DNA from: Ulota crispa
Lineage: Eukaryota > Streptophyta > Bryopsida > Orthotrichales > Orthotrichaceae
NCBI GenBank assembly: GCA_963920765.1
Contig: OY987244.1
Span: 13,394,501-13,458,500, forward strand
Length of the DNA stretch: 64,000 nt
Direction of reading: 5' to 3'
Both the position numbers and the translations under genes were made by a program. This document shows, in pieces, positions 11,556 to 24,000 of the stretch; the first letter of the stretch is position 1, and each line of letters opens with the position of its first letter. The notes below the pieces were generated by a model. The model made no database searches. It was not told the origin of the DNA and saw nothing but the letters and a program-made list of their open reading frames with translations.

Positions 11556-11921
11556 TTAACCCTTAAACGTTGGGCTCATCCCCATGGCCAGCCGGCCCGG
11601 CCCGCTACAGTGACTTCTATAGTGTTTCTAAGAATTTTAGAACTATGATTGGTGTAACAAGTGTCCAGGTAGCTGCAAAAGTGAAGAGTATAGGCCAACC
11701 TCACAAAATTGTAGGAAGGGCAATATGGATCTTCTCATAATTTGGATTGTTTAAAAATATGAGTGTATTTAATGAAGTTATTTTTTGCCTTCCATGATGG
11801 AGCATGTGTTTATGATCACTTTTGGGAAAAAAATCAAATGAAAATCTGCTTTCTTCTACCATACCAAATGTTTTTTCAGAAGCAAAAAACAAAAAATGTT
11901 CTTCTAGACGTTTAGGGTTAA
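11556..11921. mobile_element. TTAA-flanked MITE
   Basis: TTAACCCTTAAACGTTGGGC at the left and ACGTTTAGGGTTAA at the right give matching inverted ends with TTAA outside. The right half (CTTCCATGATGGAGCATGTG, TTTATGATCACTT) matches the element at 17258-17610, so the two belong to one family. Confidence 0.75.
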
Positions 11922-12817
11922 TTTTTGTTTTTGTGAGGATAGAGCTATCCGCACCCCAGAATGTAGGTAGATAAGGAAAATTTGTCTAAATTGGAACAAA
12001 TGAATGATATATGAAAGTTCATCCAAAAAATTGGCTACTTTCATCCTAATTCTAGTGGATTTGGATTTTGCCCCAAGAAGGATCTCACAATTTTGTCCAA
12101 ATTTTTACCAAAATTTCTTAGTGTAATGATTGCCAACGTTAGTTCAAGGTAAGATTTAGGTGAAAATTTGTCAAGAAATTAAACCCTAAAAAAGCCGGTC
12201 ATAAACTGATGAAGATATACATTACATTCTTTAAAAACCAGGATAATCACTTTGCCAAAGGTTTTATACAATATGTTGTTTTATTAACTCCTAAAATTCC
12301 TTTTGTGTTTACATGCTCAAATGGCTTGATACTGACCTCTCTCAATAAAATGATTAGTGGATTAAACTTTTGAAACTTTTTCAATAATTCAACCATAAGA
12401 TGTATTTTTTCACTTACTTATATACACCCTCTCAAAATTTCAGACTTTGTAAGGACATACTTCATTAAATAATAACACTCAAAGTAGGGTCAAAACTTTT
12501 ATTGAAGCTTGTCTAATTCCAAAATGATATCTTCCACTTTATGAATTTCTTGTGCAATTTGAATTTCCTATAGAGCCTAAAGTTGGCTATGTGCCTTACA
12601 AATTGCATGATCACCCAATGCTTAAAACATGGTGGAAAAAAGTTGGAAATGTGAATTGCTTCATTGAAATTCTCATTACACTAAGAAAATTACATAGAAG
12701 AGATTCTTTTAGTATTAAGTCTCAATCACAAAATCTATAAGGTGTAAACCTAGAACATCATGTAGAGTACTTGCTAATGTAATGTGTTTCTAAAAATTAA
12801 AATTAAAATAGAAGTTG
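11922..12817. other. AT-rich spacer without recognised genes
   Basis: The sequence is low-complexity AT-rich. Short open frames such as 12552-12740 carry no family signal. It may be decayed transposon sequence. Confidence 0.3.
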
Positions 12818-13733
12818 TTAACCCTTTAAGGACCACGCGACCATGTTTTGGTTGCTAGGAGTGGTTTTTGGCGTGTAGGTTGAAATTGCTCAATAATTTG
12901 GAATTTGGTCTTGAAGTATGCATGTGATCACAAGAATTTTGCATCCATCTAAAAAAATAACAATGCAATCACGTATGTGAGTTGACAAATAATGATGTTT
13001 ATACGGCATGGCTTCAAAATACTTATCCATTTTTTTTCAAAGATGGATCAAAGCAACAACACAATACATCAAACATCCAAGAAGAATTTCAAATTTCAAT
13101 TGCACTATTCAAAAAAAATTCAAATTGCTTAAGAAATATGCTTGTATTGTTTTCCTATATGGTAGTAGTATAATTGTAGTATTTGAAGATCTACTAAAAT
13201 GGTGTAGTCATTTTTGGCTTTTAAATACGTCATCCTACATTTAAGGCCAATACTTCATTGTTTTCACTAATCAGATTTTCCATAACATTTATCAAATTTC
13301 TTGTAGAATTGTTTTAGGGTAGCAAAGAAAATGAGATTTTTTATCCTCTTTGTCCACTTAGCTACACCTTGTGATTGGTATTTTTGTCTATTTTGTGTGA
13401 AACTAGTCTTGTTGGAAAGGTGGGAAACCCAGCTTTCTAGAAATGTAAGGCTCTTTTCAATCAAAGCTTGCATGAAGCAGTAACATTCAAAACCACACAA
13501 GCATGAAACACTAAAGATTTTCTGCATACAACTGGCTCAATCATTATAATGTTTCACCTCCAATGGTAAATCTAGCTAAAATTTTGGTGCTTTAAAGTGA
13601 ACAAGGTGTACTTCCCATTTGTACAGTTGGATTACTAAAAATGGGTCCATATTTGAGTTAATTGCACATTTAAGCTTACAGCCCTTGTTTTTAGTGGATT
13701 TTGTGAAAATGGGTGTGGTCCTTAAAGGGTTAA
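12818..13733. mobile_element. TTAA-flanked element, 916 bp
   Basis: The left TTAACCCTTTAAGGACCACG and right GTGGTCCTTAAAGGGTTAA form terminal inverted repeats with the TTAA target. The whole element is collinear, in inverse orientation, with 33666-34571; both share the ACACCTTGTGATTG, GGAAAGGTGGGAAA and CAAGTGTTTC-type segments. The open frames at 12982-13527 are short and do not resemble any known transposase. Confidence 0.85.
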
Positions 13734-14301
13734 GTAGTCAAGGAGAGTTGACTGCAAATTTTGCCCATTGACAAAGCCATTGTAAAGTGCTTTTGAACAA
13801 TTTGTGGGCAACATCCTTCCTTGATCCTTTTGTTTTGATTTTTTTTTCAAGATGCCCATGTTGACACCTAAATCACATGTGGTACCAATGATCGAGGAGA
13901 ACCGGCTGTTAGGGTATTGTCAGCCGGTTGAAATTGCAAAAAACCCGGTTGAAACTGAAACTACTGGATTAAAAACTAGCCAATTTTCTCCAAAAATCTA
14001 ATTATAGAATATTATAGTATATTTTTGGAAGTTTCACAAAAAATAACCAGTGCATGCTTATGAAAATCCGGTTAAAATTGGAAAATGCTAGATTTTAGCG
14101 GGTGAAGCTACAATTTCTCCCCAACCCTTGTATGGTACCATATCTCACTCAAAAATCATTCAATTTCAATTTTCTTTGGAAGGAATGCAAGCTTTTCAAT
14201 ATGAGCACAAACAAATTTATTTTCACTATCTTATCTTGTGTATTTTACATGGGAAAGGCTTGCCCAAATATTCAAAAAGTCCAAAGTGGGCTCCTTGAGC
14301 C
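13734..14301. other. Spacer, possibly a decayed TTAA element
   Basis: Its last 50 bases (CCAAAGTGGGCTCCTTGAGC) match the right end of the element at 51922-52844. A left end could not be placed. No gene. Confidence 0.35.
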
Positions 14302-14382
14302 TTAACCCCTCAACTCTTGACCAGCAGAAATTTGGCTGCATTTTCCATGTACTTTGTGATACCCGGGGCGTTGAGGGGTTAA
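14302..14382. mobile_element. Minimal 81-bp TTAA element
   Basis: TTAACCCCTCAAC on the left and GTTGAGGGGTTAA on the right are exact 13-bp inverted repeats around only 55 internal bases. It may be an extreme deletion derivative or two facing ends. Confidence 0.5.
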
Positions 14383-14929
14383 GGGGTTGAAGCTTGCTAC
14401 CGGCTGTTATGGATAGATGGCATGTCGTTTTGTGTGGGCAAGGTGGAAAATCTAACCTTTTTCACCCAACAAAAAGTGTAAGAATTTAGATATTTACCAT
14501 CAGGAAATTGAATTAGGGAATTTTGAACTCGAATTTGGATTCATAAATCTTGATTCAATCTGGATTGATAGAGTATGACAAAATTAACCACCTCCAACAC
14601 ATGGCCACCTCCAACACATGGCCAAGGTGAATTGACTACCTCATTGACTTATTCAATTGTATCCACTTTTTTAATTCTGAACTAAAATAGGGTATGGAAG
14701 TTTGAATGAGAATTCAAAATTCCCAAATTTAATCCACTAATTGCAAAATTCTCAAAATTCCACAATTCTCAATATGTGAAAAAACTCTACTTTTTCACTC
14801 TAGTCATACAAATTCATAAAACAATTGACCAAGTTCTAGGCCCATCCATCCAAGCGGGGGGCAATGAGGGCCACTGTGAATCGACCCCCTCATTACCCTT
14901 TTCCTAAATGAATGGGTTTAGAGCTCAGG

Positions 14930-15180
14930 GGGAATGCTATTTTGTGAGCGGGGATCCATGAGCCGTGAGCACTGAGCCTAGATTTTTTGTCAAAATACTC
15001 AATTCACATGTAACCATGTGCATAGGGTCCTATAATTTTGCATTTTAAACTTTTATCTTTTCAAAAAGTAACTTTTTAAAGTTTTTTCATTGATTTTGAG
15101 ATTAGAATTGATTCTTGCTAACCAAATCTTGACTCACCACTCACATGCTCATCATTTTACGCTCACAAAATAGCCTCATC
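14930..15180. mobile_element. MITE with long diverged inverted ends (CTATTTTGTGAGCG)
   Basis: GCTATTTTGTGAGCG ... ATGAGCCGTGAGCACTGAG on the left is the diverged reverse complement of CTCACCACTCACATGCTCAT ... CGCTCACAAAATAGC on the right, about 50 bp in all. A half copy of the right end occurs at about 50525-50590. It is non-coding and of unassigned superfamily. Confidence 0.6.
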
Positions 15181-16383
15181 CTTCTTGTTTCTGTTGTACC
15201 AACAGGTACCTAAACTTCTAAACAATAAAAATTTGCTTTTGCTTTCTGAAAATTTTAAATTCAATTCAAAAATAGTCAGTTATTTGATTGTGAATTTTTT
15301 TTACGAAATTATCGTTTTTTTGATAACCAAGTTTTAGAAGATATTCTTTTGAAAACCAAAGATTTAAGTTACAACCTGATGATCATCCTTTACCTTCCAA
15401 AAGTTGCTGTGGTGTGCCACGTGTATTGATAGAATGTTTATTCGTTGATTGGCTCGTTGGGCTCTGCATGGTGCGTCAGCATGCAGTATGGGCAATTGGG
15501 CATACACTACAGTAGCCTGGACTTTACTGTTGGTTTTGATAAAGTCTTTCATTATTCCCTCTTCGCATTTTCATCTCCGTTGACTTTTGGCCCATTTCCG
15601 AAAGAATTCACAAGCAGTTTTTAGGAGGGTTTTTAGCTGCACCGGTTCACCCATAATCACCGAGGCGGCTGTTTTTCGACCAATGCAGAACCAAAAAAAA
15701 CACTCTGTAGAATGGAAAAAAAGTTGTTTTTCATCGGGTTTTTTTTCAAAAGCACATGGTTCATAGTGGAAGGTAAAAAATTATCTCAATAAATAAACTC
15801 ATGTTTTTAGGTAATTCAAATTGTGAGAAGATTCATAGACATAGTGTTAGGTTTCATATCGCCCTTCTTGCTTTTTATGAGGTCAACATGCAGTGTTGAA
15901 TATTGCAACTTTTAGAAACAATATTATAATGAATACACATTTGTCACACCATTGTAAAGCACTGTAGAGCCACTATAGAGGGGCTAGTCACAATGACTAG
16001 CCGAACATTTAGTGGATTTAGGGGTTAAGGGTCCAATTCCATGGATGTGTGGGTTTGTTTAGAAAAGCTCAACGCTAAAATAATTAAAGAGACAAACATA
16101 TAAGTATATGTTAGACGAACTATTATCCACTTAGAATTAGTGTGGACCTTTTTTGAGATTGTTTGTGAAGATGCTCATTCTTAGAAAGAGTAGAATCAAC
16201 TTATTTTTTTATATACATGTTTACGTTGGAGATAGAATTCTTAGAGAAAAAGGTGTAGAGTTTAGGCTTGACATTAACTCCGCATAACTGATTTACTAGA
16301 GAAAGTTTCGAAGAATCTCTCAAAGCTGCTCATTCAGCTATTTTGCATATACTAATGATGTATGATTTTTTTTTGCTTTGCCA
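15181..16383. other. Spacer with one solitary TTAA-element end
   Basis: TTTAGGGGTTAA ends at 16028 and looks like the right end of a TTAA element whose left end is not found. The open frame at 15364-15552 has no motif. No gene is supported. Confidence 0.35.
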
Positions 16384-16875
16384 CTTATAGGTACACGCTT
16401 CGAGCGAGTTGGGCATCTATGGGTAATGCAACATTCAACTTTACAAAATATGGATATTTTAGTTCAATTGACCTAGAATTGAATCTAGATGTATTGTACA
16501 AAATATCAATCTCATAATTGGTTTAAAATCTAACCCTCATACACCATCATTTTGGTAAGGCCAAAACTATACTAATTGTTTCATCATAATGTTACTTTTC
16601 AATACTTTGCTAGGAGGCGCTCGGTGGCATTTTATTAAATTTCTAGCACACAATTGGAAGGGGTTTGATGTTTTATATTTGGGGCATGGCTTATTGTTTC
16701 AACTTTCACTAAAAAATTCTATGGCATTTTGGAAAATAATATGGTTGGAGGGCACTTGGTATTCTATATCTTGTGTGTCCTTTGTTGCTTCAACTTACGG
16801 CAAAAAGTTCTAGAAGTTTTTGGAAAAGGGTGCACAAAGGGAAATCCTCCCACTTAGAAGTATAGATAGATAGGA
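16384..16875 (-). mobile_element. Non-autonomous Helitron, family 2, decayed 3' end
   Basis: Read on the minus strand it begins with TCCTATCTATC after a host A. It is collinear with 50904-51427, sharing GTTGCTTCAACTTA, GCACTTGGT and TCCTCCCACTTAG (plus-strand spelling). It ends after a CGCTCGAAGCG hairpin with CTATAAG, a degraded form of the CTAG terminus seen in the sister copy. No helicase is encoded; internal open frames reflect a duplicated segment of about 95 bp. Confidence 0.6.
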
Positions 16876-17257
16876 TCGGTGATAACTATTGCAAAGATTA
16901 TTTTTGCTTGTTAGGTCATTATGTATAGACTAAACACAACTTCATTGCTACTGAAGCTACTTCTTGGACTTTACAAGTGACAAGAACAAAATAAATTTGA
17001 GTACACCCTAAAAAAACTTACTTTTCAACTTCAAGACAACAAAAGAACATTTGATGGTTTGGTAATTCCCATACCTTCATGTATAGATGCTTCAAATCTT
17101 CTGTACTATAAAACTTTAGATATGATGCAGTGGTAGGGGCACGGAAAGCAAAGTTGTTTGGAGCAAAAGCAGATCAAAGGTACTTGGTATGAGAGATTTG
17201 TTAATAAAGGCAAGTAAACAAGTTACATCAAGTTGTAGTGCATTCTCAAAATTTGTA
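16876..17257. other. AT-rich spacer
   Basis: Nothing recognisable is seen between the Helitron and the TTAA element. Confidence 0.3.
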
Positions 17258-17610
17258 TTAACCCTTGAAGGACGGATGGATCACCGTGGCTTGCCTTGCC
17301 TGTAGCATTCTACAATGTTTTGCACGTGGGCATCAATAGTATTGCTTCAAAAAGCTGGAAAAGTCAACAGTGCATGGTGCCCTCATGAAAATTGCAAGAA
17401 AGGCAGCTCCGGAGCTAACACCATTTATCACAGTTTGGGTTACAAAACAAAATGAATGTATCTCAAGAGGTAATTTTTTACCTTCCATGATGCACTACAC
17501 ATTTATGATCACTTCTAAAAAAAATCAGATCAAATTCAGTTTTTTTAGATACAGAGTTTTTTTTTGGAGGCAAAGGACTCTTTTCGTCCGTGCCAACGTT
17601 TAAGGGTTAA
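17258..17610. mobile_element. TTAA-flanked MITE, sister of 11556-11921
   Basis: TTAACCCTTGAAGGACGG on the left and AACGTTTAAGGGTTAA on the right define the ends. The right half shares ACCTTCCATGATG and TTTATGATCACTT with 11556-11921. The interior open frame at 17370-17603 is not recognised. Confidence 0.75.
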
Positions 17611-19058
17611 AGGATGATGTTTTAGGAAGCGAAGATGATAATTAAATATAGGAATTAATTGTTAATTGAATTGCCTCTTTAGACCATTCAATCAACTTCT
17701 AATTCTATTCCTTCATTGATAGATGATGAAAGTATAAATTTGAAAGAGTTGATATTAAAGTTCAATCCATATCAAGTGACTCCAACCATGATGTTTTTTT
17801 TCCATTTGTGGATGTTCCTAGATGTAGAACAACTTACAAAACGAGACTCATATTTGCATTGAGTTTGTGTGCTTATGATAAGTAGCTTTCAGAGAGGTTG
17901 AGACATGTACAACACATTGTACCATCAGAAGGTGAGCAATTAAATGTTGATAAAATTGTCATTTGATTGCTCAATGATGTGGCCAGGGATTCATTTTGAA
18001 GGTGTAAAGTCATGGTACATTAGTAAGTGCCAAAATTTTGTAAAAATGATTGGAATTAGGTTTATAAAGTATCTAGAACCTATTTAATAAATCTATCGTA
18101 TAAATACGTTTTAAATGTTACAAAGTTTTGGGTGGAAACAAATTCAATGTGGAGGATATGAAATAGTTGGAGAAGCATAAACGCAAGAATTTATATCTTA
18201 TATGTATGTAGTTTTTTTATGATTTCTAATCCTATTTCTAAGTTGTTTGCTTTGAAGGCAAAAGATGGATTATTTGGATAAATTTATTTAAAGCAACAAA
18301 GATTTAGTGATGTTGGAATTCTTCCTATAACAACTTCATTGGCACATTGTCACTTAGCCATGTCTTCTTGTTAAGCACCATGATACATAGTAGAACTACT
18401 ATAAAAGTATCAAAAATTTGTATTTCCTAACAATCAATGTTGCATTTTTTACAAATCTTAACATTTGCAAAATTTTAAACTTTTTTCTAAACAAGAGAGT
18501 CTTGCTTTGAAGGTTGATGAGAAAACTAAGAATCACAAATATAATTGCATACTAAATCTAAATGATGTTCTTGTTAATATTTCTATGATGTTTTTATTAT
18601 ATCATTTTATTGAGTATCCAAAGTTGAAAATGCATTAAATAGGTTGTAGTCTTGTTTGAAACAGAATGGTTCTTTTTGAATTACAATAAATTTACAAACA
18701 CATGTATAATATTCTCTTAAATTGACATATAATGGTTCTCAAGAATGAGAACCTAAATGTTGAATAGTGATTTTTACAATGTTTATGAGTGTTATGAGCC
18801 ACATTTAGAAGAGACAAAGCACGGACTTTAAAAGGAAGCCAATAAGCCTATGAGGTTTTGCAATTGCAAAGAAAACCATCATAGCTTAAATACTGGATAA
18901 TGTTTACCTTGCTCTTAATTTCATAAATTATGAATCTCTTAGAAGTACTAATTTATTTATTTATTTTGTGCCTCAATAAGTGCTATAGACCAGACTGGGG
19001 GAAGCCGGGAAAGCTGTGGGATAGAAGGCATCTTCCCCACAGCAAAGAATGTTTTCTA
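17611..19058. other. AT-rich spacer without recognised genes
   Basis: No long open frame, intron-exon logic or inverted-repeat element was found. The sequence may include old, unrecognisable transposon DNA. Confidence 0.3.
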
Positions 19059-19581
19059 TTAACCCCTAAACGCCCAAGGGGATAAGGGCAAAACATAGAT
19101 GCATTTTAAAACAATATTTATGTAACTTTGATGAAGTTTGCTTCAAGAGAGAAAACAATAATCATGATGTTTTGTAATTATTCATATAATCAAACATTCA
19201 AAAGAAGTTTTGGATTTTTATTTAATGAATTTAGAAGCATTTACCATTTAATATTCACCAAAATTACAAATTTTATTCATGGATTTTAAAATTTGGTATG
19301 ATTTGTTAAAAACATACATTCTATAGTAAACTTCAAAAATGCAATCTTTTCAGAGGAGAGAACATCATTAGTTTCCCAAAATAGAAAATTTTACAACACT
19401 AACAAATATTGAAGTGTTTGTCTTTGAAAAATTATCCTTGATGGAGTTTAACTTCGATTGACATGATTCAAGTTGGATTGGAAAGTAGACTTGATTCTTC
19501 AACAAACAAAAAATCATCTCAAGAAGCCCGCAAAAGACGGGTAGCGACCAAAAAATGGTCAATTGAGTGCTTAGGGGTTAA
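19059..19581. mobile_element. TTAA-flanked element (CGCCCAA family)
   Basis: Left TTAACCCCTAAACGCCCAAG and right GAGTGCTTAGGGGTTAA. It is the inverse-oriented paralogue of 38358-39115 (shared GCAAAACATAGATG, GACCAAAAAATGGTC and the segment around TTACAACACTAACAAATATT). At 19407-19409 it keeps the empty target (ATA) that is filled by a CACTA MITE in the other copy. Confidence 0.85.
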
Positions 19582-20181
19582 CCCATTAAGGTTTGGTCAA
19601 TCAATTTTTGGTCCATTTTTACTCTTTTTAGTTGGTAGGGAGAGCATGTCAAGGAATTTGAGGATGCGGTAAAGGGGATAGGTGTAGGCAATTAGGAACC
19701 CCATAGTTTGGAACAAATATCAAGTTTAGCTAAGCTGCCACGTGGTCATGGCATTGGAAAAACTCAAGAAGTAGTATCTGCCAAAATACAAGAATGAATG
19801 TAGAAAGATGGTCATAATTGGTAAAGATTGAATATTTGTACGCGTTCCCAAGAATCCAAGTTTTCCCTAACCCATCATCAACCTAAAGAATTGCAACATA
19901 GTTCATTAAGTAACAAGAAAGAACAATACATAAAGAAAAACAATCCACCACTGTAGAAACCACCGTATTTGTACAAAAACGCATATGGATACATTTAAAC
20001 CTACCTGCAAACAAAATCAAACATTAAAAAATGATGCATACCCATAAACCATGCATGACATTGCCATCTGTATGGTTGAATCTTTTACATGCATTCGTAT
20101 TCTTTGTTAGTATGAGTTTTTCCAAAGCACCAGAAAAGGCCTTGCCCACCCCAGAATCGACCACAGGCCTTAATGGGTTAA
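19578..20181. mobile_element. TTAA-flanked element sharing its TTAA with the preceding one
   Basis: TTAACCCATTAAGG on the left and CCTTAATGGGTTAA on the right are exact 14-bp inverted repeats including the TTAA. It begins at the very TTAA (19578-19581) that ends the element before it. A half copy lies at 1-310. Confidence 0.85.
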
Positions 20182-21065
20182 AGCTTCCAATTCAATAAAA
20201 ACTAACATATTGCAAACAACAAAATAACTTCTGAGATTCATTTTGATTTTTCCCAAAATTACCGCAATAATCAACATCTCATTATCCTTCTAGAAGGCTG
20301 GGGGTAGACAAATATCAGTTGATCAACTGGTAGTCTGGTAGTATGCAATCTGAGCCCTTCTCGAACAAGCATGTCTAAGGACGTCAGTTGCATCAATTAA
20401 TTAAGTAGGTGAGCCAATCAAATCAGGCTCTGAGAGTCTAAACCGAATTGGCCTGGCAATAAAGAAATAGTGGCCCTCAGTGTAAAATGCAAAATTCATT
20501 TATTTTCCAGCATAATTCACTAGCATAGTTCTTATCACACAAACGTTCAAATGGATCAAGCTAAACCACAGTGCAAGCAAAAACTAGTTTGAAGTAAATG
20601 AAGCACTCAGTCAGGGGCTATCTATATTCTGGAACTGAGATCGTGGCAGTAACTCCGTTTACTTACAAGTCAAGTCACACAGACTGTACTCCTTGCTCAT
20701 CCCGTGAGTAGAAAGTGACTCCTGGTAAATATGTAACTTACTGGCACTACGAAGGGGTAAACATCCACATCACAACTGCCAGATTAGCACTGCCTTAAAG
20801 TAAAAGCGTACCTCTCACTGCAGTTTGATTTTGTTGGAGATTGCAAATTGACAGGAAAATTGACAGGCCTATTGGAGAATAAAAAATTAACGTGAGGCCA
20901 TGTTCCGTGATCCACAGCTGACATCTAGTGAGGATAAACAAGGAGGCAATAATTCATTGCCGCGGAAAAACTGCATTTGACGGACATCTAATCGGCAGGT
21001 TTCCAGAGATAATAGAGAAGAAATTAAATAAATAAGTGGATTCACAAGCCTTCTGGGTGATCGGA
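20182..21065. other. 3' flank of the phosphorylase gene
   Basis: Downstream of the minus-strand PHS1 stop; the part near 20700-21065 is likely 3' UTR. No other gene or repeat is recognised. Confidence 0.4.
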
Positions 21066-24000
21066 TCATGGGACTGGATTTGGCCTTACTCCCCAGATGT
21101 CCTTGGCATACTCATGAATAGTGCGATCGCTGCTGAACTTGGCCGACCCAGCTGTGTTGAGAATCGACATCTTTGTCCACTTCTGCAAAAGCTTATAAAA
21201 CGATTTTAGTTTTGGACCACTTCTCAGTGCCCAAGTATGATTTTCACTTTTATCACAAGTGGCTAAAAACACTGCTAAAAAAGCTAAAATTTTCAAATTT
21301 AACACAAAAAGTTTACTTTTTTGTTAGCTGCATGGAATTTTTGTTAGCAATCCTACGAAATTTAGCCAGTTTAAAGAATGCTGGTAATTCTGAATATAAT
21401 GAGCAATTTAAGCAGAAATAATATGTTGAATTCAAGGATGAGGTCAAAGGCGGTGCCTCTTGATCTCGGTAGGCTTGGTCTACTTTCTCCTGGCATTCAA
21501 CGTATAAGGGAAAGTCCTTGCCAACCAAGAAGTAATCTGCCTTTCCAAATCCTTCGTTTCCCTCCAAGGAATCTAGCAGAGGTGCGTAGTCATAGTCTCC
21601 AAGCACGCCACCTCTGATCCAGTTCTTCGTTTCTTCAAATCCCTGCCATGGGGTGAACTGGCCCCCGGAGCATGCAAAAGAAGTTCCCATGAGATGCAGG
21701 TGGGTAAACTTAACGCTCTGCATCATTCATGCCAGTGTTACACTCGTACATTGAGCGTGCCGCAGGTTTTTTGTACTTATACAATTGGGGTAGTCACACC
21801 TTCGTCAAAAACTGAAACTTCTATAAAGAATGAGAAGTTGTGGAGTGATTATAGGAGCCAACGGAAGCACTTCTCCAAGAAGAAGGTATGACTCCCCTTC
21901 AGTAGGAAGTGGAGAATGGAGAATGGTTTATTTAATGAAAGCAGGCGGGGCGAGCATGAAAGCAAGAGGAGCAAGGGTGAAAAAGAGAAACAAACAATGG
22001 TGAAAAAGCGACAAGCAAGGGTGAAAAAGAGAAACAAATAATGGTGAAAAAGGGATAATTAATGGTGAAAACTTTTCTTGCAAAGATTTCTTCACCCCAT
22101 TCTTCTCCATTCTTCTCCCCTATAGGTGAAAAGCTCAATTTTCAAAGAATGGGACCTCCGCAAATCAAGGAGAGACTGTCACATCCCCATTCTTTGAAGA
22201 CTGAGAAAGGGGCGGAGAAGGTGTGACTATCCCTATTATGTGTACAGGTTCTCGTTACCAGCAGGATATATCAACTTCAAGCTACAAGTTCATACACCGG
22301 TCAATACGAGTGTCAAGAACCAGTTCAATACTGAGGTTGCACCGATATACCAGTAGCCAGGAGGGTTTTGATAACCGTTCTATACTTATACCAGTCTGGC
22401 CCTAGATTCGTCTTAAGAGCTTCGTATTTAGACGGATGGATCAATCTATTACTGTATTGGAAAAAACGATACTCGTACAACACTGGTTCATATTTGCAAT
22501 AAATGTAAGCGCTTAACAATTTTGACATTATCTTAAATTTTTGGTGCAAGATGAAACAGTTAAGGTTATATTGATCACCTTGCCAGCTGCTCGCTCGGCC
22601 CTAAAACCCTTGATTTGATCAAGAGTTGCGCCGAACAGAAAGAAATTTTCTTGGCCGACTTCTTTCCGGATTTCAACGTTAGCGCCATCCAGGGTTCCGA
22701 TTAGCACGCACCCATTCATGGCGAACTTCATGTTACTCGTTCCGCTGGCCTCCATCCCAGCCGTACTGCATAGTGCAAGGTAATTTGCGCCTTTGTGATC
22801 TCATGACGAATAGTAATTAAGTTTGCATTTACGCTATTATGTCAAATTAGTGCAAAACTGACGAAGTTTTAGTCAAAGAAATGTGCTTTTCATATCTTGT
22901 TTCGTGGACTAAGACTACGTTGAATATATGAGTTACATAGCCCTAGTGTGTCACCTGATGTGTTGGGAGAGGTCGCTCGCAGGAATGAGCATCTCTGCCA
23001 CACTAACATTGTAATCCGGAATAAAGATGACCTTCAGTAAATCTCCTATTTCGGGATCGTTGTTCACAAGGGTGGCCACGTCTGTGATGAGCTTCACAAT
23101 GCGCTTTGCTTGCACATATATAGAAAAAGCTTTTCCACCAAATATACAAACCCGAGGCACGCACTTGGCCGCGCGTTCCTCGGCTCCCATCTCTTTCATT
23201 TTCTTGTACCGGTAAATTACACCCATGATGTTCATGAACTGCCTTTTGTACTCATGAATTCGCTTGATCTGCAATCAATCACTTCACTCTCTATAAAGAT
23301 GTTTTTGAGCATCTTCTACCCCAGTCTAGCTTCAGGGTTGAGCTTCTAACGGGACTGCAAAGTAAAATATTCACGCACCTGAATGTCAAACATAGAAGTC
23401 GGGTTGACAGCATAACCAGTTTTTCCCTTGATGAAATCTGCCAGTAATTTCTTACGAACTTGTTTTGCTGATTTCCATTCCTTCAGAAAATCCTGATTCG
23501 TTACATGCTGTTCAATTTGAAAAAGGAAAGTTTAGGTGAATATTATAAAGCCATCTCTACAATTGAATGAAAACCTCCTCAACAAGGGCAAAGATTTAGG
23601 GTTAGGTGCTCAACCTTGCGAAGCCCCACCAGGAGCTCAGAATGGAGGACCCAGTCTCGACTGCCCAGCCATTTAGTGATGACGTCGCTCAGTTCAGGAT
23701 TGCAGTAAGCCAGCCAGCGTCGAGGAGTTACTCCGTTTGTTTTGTTCTGGAACTTCTCCGGCCATAACTGATTCGAACAATAGGAAAATAATTTTAGGAT
23801 TTTCTCTTACGATCCTTCATACGTTCACCACTGATCAGTCCCTCAAGCACATGTTGCAATACCAAGTTCAATACCTTGTAAAAGTCATTAAAGACTTCGT
23901 TCTTCACTATTTCACTGTGAATAGCTGCAACACCGTTCACTTTGCTGCCTGCAATCACACTGAGATGTGCCATTCGCACCAATATCTCTGGTTTCGCTGG

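Noticed and set aside
12982-13527. Possible transposase in the 916-bp TTAA element
   Set aside because: The frames are short, lie in different strands and frames, are not preserved in the sister element 33666-34571, and show no DDE motif.
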